7,785 bases of DNA. Origin: JBHJOF01 sp050330055. Its GTDB lineage: Bacteria > Pseudomonadota > Alphaproteobacteria > Kiloniellales > JAKSDN01. Where the stretch lies: positions 1-7,785 of the forward strand of contig JBHJOF010000347.1 in assembly GCA_050330055.1 (NCBI GenBank), written 5' to 3'. A model generated the notes under the pieces. That model ran no database searches, was not told the DNA's origin, and saw nothing but the letters and a program-made list of their open reading frames with translations. Made by a program: the position numbers and the translations under genes. Position 1 is the first letter of the stretch. The number at the start of each line of letters is the position of its first letter. This document shows, piece by piece, positions 5,074 to 7,785 of this stretch.

Positions 5074-6996
5074 TCAGCCGCCGGGCTGCGGCTCCGGCTC
5101 GAGGCCGCCGGGGGTGTCCTTGGGCTTGCCGCTGGAGGGCACCGAGGAGCGCCGGCCGCTTTCGCCGCTGGGGCCGCCCGTCGTGTCGGGACGCTCGATC
5201 GGCTGGTCGTTGATCAGCGCCTTGACCTCGTCGGCGGTCAGGGTCTCGTACTCGAGCAGGCCCTTGGCGATCTTGTGCAGCTCGTCCATGTGCTCGGTCA
5301 GCACCTTGCGCGCCTTGACCTCGGCCTCGTCGATCAGGCGGCGGATCTCCTCGTCGATCAGCTTGGCGGTCGCCTCGGAGATGTTGTGGCTGCGCGCCAC
5401 CGAGTGACCCAGGAAGATCTCTTCCTGGTTCTCGTTGTAGCGCAGCGGCCCGAGCTTGTCGCTCATGCCGTACTCGGTGATCATGGCGCGCGCCAGGTTG
5501 GTCGCCTGCTGGATGTCGTTGCCGGCGCCGGTGGTGACATTCTCGCGGCCGTAGATCAGCTCCTCGGCGACGCGGCCGCCGAACATCATGGCGAGCCGCG
5601 CTTCCATCTCGCGCTTCTTGAATCCGTAGCGATCGCGCTCGGGCAGGTTCATGGTCACGCCGAGCGCCCGGCCGCGCGGGATGATGGTCACCTTGTGCAG
5701 CGGGTCGTTACCCTCGACGTAGAGCCCGACCAGGGCGTGGCCGGCCTCGTGATAAGCGGTGAGTTCCTTCTCCTCCTCGGTCATCACCATGGAGCGTCGC
5801 TCGGCGCCCATCAGGACCTTGTCCTTGGCGTTCTCGAAATCGACCATGGTGACGACGCGCTTGCCGGCGCGGGCGGCGAGCAGCGCCGCCTCGTTCACCA
5901 GGTTGGCCAGGTCGGCGCCCGAGAAGCCCGGGGTGCCGCGGGCGATCACCCGCGCGTCGACGTCGGGCGCCAGCGGCACCTTACGCATGTGCACCCGCAG
6001 GATCTTCTCGCGGCCCAGAATGTCCGGATTTGGCACCACCACCTGGCGGTCGAAGCGGCCCGGGCGCAGCAGCGCCGGGTCGAGCACGTCGGGCCGGTTG
6101 GTGGCGGCGATCAGGATCACGCCCTCGTTGGCCTCGAAGCCGTCCATCTCGACCAGCAGCTGGTTCAGGGTCTGCTCGCGCTCGTCGTTGCCGCCGCCCA
6201 GGCCGGCGCCGCGATGGCGGCCGACCGCGTCGATCTCGTCGATGAAGATGATGCAGGGCGCGTTCTTCTTGCCCTGCTCGAACATGTCGCGCACGCGGCT
6301 GGCGCCGACACCGACGAACATCTCGACGAAGTCGGAGCCGGAGATGGTGAAGAAGGGCACGTTGGCCTCGCCGGCAATCGCACGGGCGAGCAGCGTCTTG
6401 CCGGTGCCCGGCGGGCCGACCAGGAGACAGCCCTTGGGGATCTTGCCGCCGAGGCGCTGGAACTTCTGCGGGTCGCGCAGGTACTCGACGATCTCTTCCA
6501 GCTCGGTCTTGGCCTCGTCGATGCCAGCCACGTCGTCGAAGGTGACGCGCCCGACCTTCTCGGTCAAAAGCCGCGCCCGGCTCTTGCCGAAGCCCATGGC
6601 CTTGCCGCCGCCGGACTGCATCTGGCGCATGAAGAAGATCCACACGCCGATCAGCAGCAGCATGGGGAACCAGGAGATCAGGATCGACAGGAGCGGGTTG
6701 ACCTCCTCGACCGGGGCCGCGTTGATTCGCACCGAATTCTGGCGCAGGTCGCCCACCAGATTGGCGCCTTCGGGCGCGTAGGTCTGGAACTGGCGACCGT
6801 CGCGGAACTGGCCGGAAATCTGGTTGCCCTGGATCGTTACCTCGACGACCTGGCCGCTGTCGACCTCGTCCAGGAAGTCCGAGTAGGCAAGCTGGTGCTG
6901 CGGCCCGCGCGAGGTCGTGCCCTGAAACAGGTTGAACAGGGCAAACAGCAGCAGAACGATGATGATCCAAAGCGCCGCGTTTCGGCTGAAATTCAA
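5074..6996 (-). CDS. ftsH: ATP-dependent zinc metalloprotease FtsH
   Basis: FtsH is a hexameric inner-membrane AAA+ protease that extracts and degrades unassembled membrane proteins and short-lived cytoplasmic regulators. Counting from the TTG at 6996 gives 640 residues (E. coli 644). Transmembrane segments lie near 6-24 and 104-123, flanking a periplasmic domain. Next come Walker A GPPGTGKT (194-201), pore loop FVGVG (227-231), Walker B IIFIDEID (249-256), and the second region of homology with arginine fingers R311 and R314. The zinc site is HEAGH (416-420) with D494 as third ligand (GAGNDIQQAT). The tail is polar and rich in Pro, Gly and Ser. I chose TTG because AGAGGGG lies 8 bases upstream and family homology begins there (NFSRNAALW). 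A GTG at 7017 would add 7 residues and has a poorer site. tilS ends 75 bases upstream. Confidence 0.97.
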   Translation of the reverse strand: MNFSRNAALWIIIVLLLFALFNLFQGTTSRGPQHQLAYSDFLDEVDSGQVVEVTIQGNQISGQFRDGRQFQTYAPEGANLVGDLRQNSVRINAAPVEEVNPLLSILISWFPMLLLIGVWIFFMRQMQSGGGKAMGFGKSRARLLTEKVGRVTFDDVAGIDEAKTELEEIVEYLRDPQKFQRLGGKIPKGCLLVGPPGTGKTLLARAIAGEANVPFFTISGSDFVEMFVGVGASRVRDMFEQGKKNAPCIIFIDEIDAVGRHRGAGLGGGNDEREQTLNQLLVEMDGFEANEGVILIAATNRPDVLDPALLRPGRFDRQVVVPNPDILGREKILRVHMRKVPLAPDVDARVIARGTPGFSGADLANLVNEAALLAARAGKRVVTMVDFENAKDKVLMGAERRSMVMTEEEKELTAYHEAGHALVGLYVEGNDPLHKVTIIPRGRALGVTMNLPERDRYGFKKREMEARLAMMFGGRVAEELIYGRENVTTGAGNDIQQATNLARAMITEYGMSDKLGPLRYNENQEEIFLGHSVARSHNISEATAKLIDEEIRRLIDEAEVKARKVLTEHMDELHKIAKGLLEYETLTADEVKALINDQPIERPDTTGGPSGESGRRSSVPSSGKPKDTPGGLEPEPQPGG

Positions 6997-7004
6997 CGGT
7001 TTAG

Positions 7005-7011
7005 CCCCTCT
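7005..7011 (-). promoter_or_regulatory. Shine-Dalgarno that selects the ftsH TTG start
   Basis: AGAGGGG on the minus strand lies 8 bases upstream of the TTG at 6996. It would fall inside the coding frame if the GTG at 7017 were used. For that GTG, the nearest purine run (GGGAGG) is some 13-14 bases away, which is too far to be good. Confidence 0.5.
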
Positions 7012-7071
7012 ACCCACAGTATCCCGGCGCCCTCCCGGGCACTCGCTGCGGGTCTAACAGAACAGAGTTAG

Positions 7072-7785
7072 CTAAGAGATAATGTGCCTCGCGCGGTAAG
7101 CAACTGTAAAGCCCGCCGGGGCGAGCAGGTTTTTCGGCGAGAATCGGCAGAAAGTCACGGCCTTTCGGCTCGCCGCGTCGCGCCAGCAGCCGAGCGCCGG
7201 CACGGCGGCGAGGCCGCCGCGGTCGTGCAGCGCCGGCAGGGCCAGCCGCGCCACCCGCGGCAAGCCCGCCAGCAGGGCCGGCTGCACGCGATCCGCGAGC
7301 GTTCCCAGAGCAGCCCTTCCGAGCGGCAGGACCCGCCAGGGCGCCCGCCCGGCGGCTCCGCGGCCGAGCGCGATCTCGAAGCGGCCGTCCCACAGCAGGT
7401 CTCGGCCCGGCTCGATCACGGCATCCTCGACCGGCGCCAGCTCGCGGGCGACGACCAGGGTCCCGCTGCTTCCGCCGACGAGACGGCAGCCGCCCAAGGT
7501 TGCGCTGGGCGTGACACCGCGTCCAAGCCCGTCGACGATGCGGGCGTGCAGCCGCTCCAGCCGCTCCAGGCGCGGTGGATAGGCGCCGCCGCCGACCGTG
7601 GTCAGCAGGCGGGCGAGCGCCCGCAGGGCCACCTCCTCGGGCGCGGCGGCGAAACGCCCGGCATCGAGCCGGGCGAAGCCGGCCGGATGCAGCGCCACGG
7701 CGGCGACGAGCAGCCGCGCCACCTCGCCTTCCAGGGCAGCGCGGGCGCGGCCCAGGTGCTGCGCCGCCTCGGCCAGACGGGCGGC
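7072..7785 (-). CDS. tilS: tRNA(Ile)-lysidine synthase, C-terminal part (5' end outside window)
   Basis: TilS joins lysine to C34 of the tRNA-Ile with CAU anticodon, using ATP, so that it reads AUA and is charged with isoleucine. The window holds the last 237 codons; the frame is open to the edge and continues beyond it. The ATP-binding PP-loop (SGGxDS) lies outside, so the call rests on the C-terminal half. Helical, Ala/Arg-rich residues such as LAEAAQHLGRARAALEGE are followed by VALRALARLLTTVGGG and YPPRLERLERL, both typical of TilS. The end reads FSPKNLLAPAGFTVAYRAR, as in alphaproteobacterial TilS. Position directly before ftsH agrees, since tilS-ftsH adjacency is widespread in bacteria. 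A GTG at 7722 is internal, not a start. The fragment is very rich in Ala, Arg and Leu, with no frameshift. Confidence 0.88.
   Translation of the reverse strand, partial: AARLAEAAQHLGRARAALEGEVARLLVAAVALHPAGFARLDAGRFAAAPEEVALRALARLLTTVGGGAYPPRLERLERLHARIVDGLGRGVTPSATLGGCRLVGGSSGTLVVARELAPVEDAVIEPGRDLLWDGRFEIALGRGAAGRAPWRVLPLGRAALGTLADRVQPALLAGLPRVARLALPALHDRGGLAAVPALGCWRDAASRKAVTFCRFSPKNLLAPAGFTVAYRARHIIS

Noticed and set aside
4993..7071. A very long open frame on the plus strand (692 codons) opposite ftsH
   Set aside because: It mirrors the ftsH reading frame in GC-rich DNA, has no domain I recognise, and is rich in His, Gln, Val and Ala, as expected from antisense of GC-rich codons. The minus-strand gene has every FtsH motif.

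Overview
The window is GC-rich. Every gene I accept lies on the minus strand, so transcription runs from high to low coordinates. The gene order tilS-ftsH-folP-glmM-thiD, the long N-terminal extension on FolP, and the intergenic mosaic repeats all point to an alphaproteobacterium. A Rhodospirillales- or Rhizobiales-like lineage is likely, but I cannot name a genus from sequence alone.

Reading with transcription: the window opens inside tilS (7785-7072, 5' part missing). Next come ftsH (6996-5074, a complete membrane AAA+ zinc protease), folP (4987-3896, dihydropteroate synthase), glmM (3647-2307, phosphoglucosamine mutase), thiD (2018-1212, HMP/HMP-P kinase) and a phytanoyl-CoA-dioxygenase-family gene (1009-227). 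The first five are housekeeping functions: tRNA-Ile lysidine formation, membrane protein quality control, folate synthesis, UDP-GlcNAc supply and thiamine pyrimidine phosphorylation. The ftsH-folP-glmM order is also found in E. coli. The dioxygenase gene is an accessory neighbour with an unknown substrate.

The gaps are 202, 288, 248, 86 and 75 bases. They are too long for a tightly overlapping operon, and most hold inverted repeats. There is a RIME-like mosaic with a 5-bp tandem array at 1041-1167, two different dyads at 2069-2118 and 2152-2246, and a 151-bp nested palindrome at 3715-3865. A terminator-like hairpin lies at 5009-5034, and a further inverted repeat with a duplicated hairpin half sits at the left edge (1-186). 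No gene-free stretch exceeds 300 bases.

I found no undescribed multi-gene system, defence island, CRISPR array, transposase or RNA gene. The part most worth a second look is the intergenic repeat load in an otherwise conserved housekeeping cluster.
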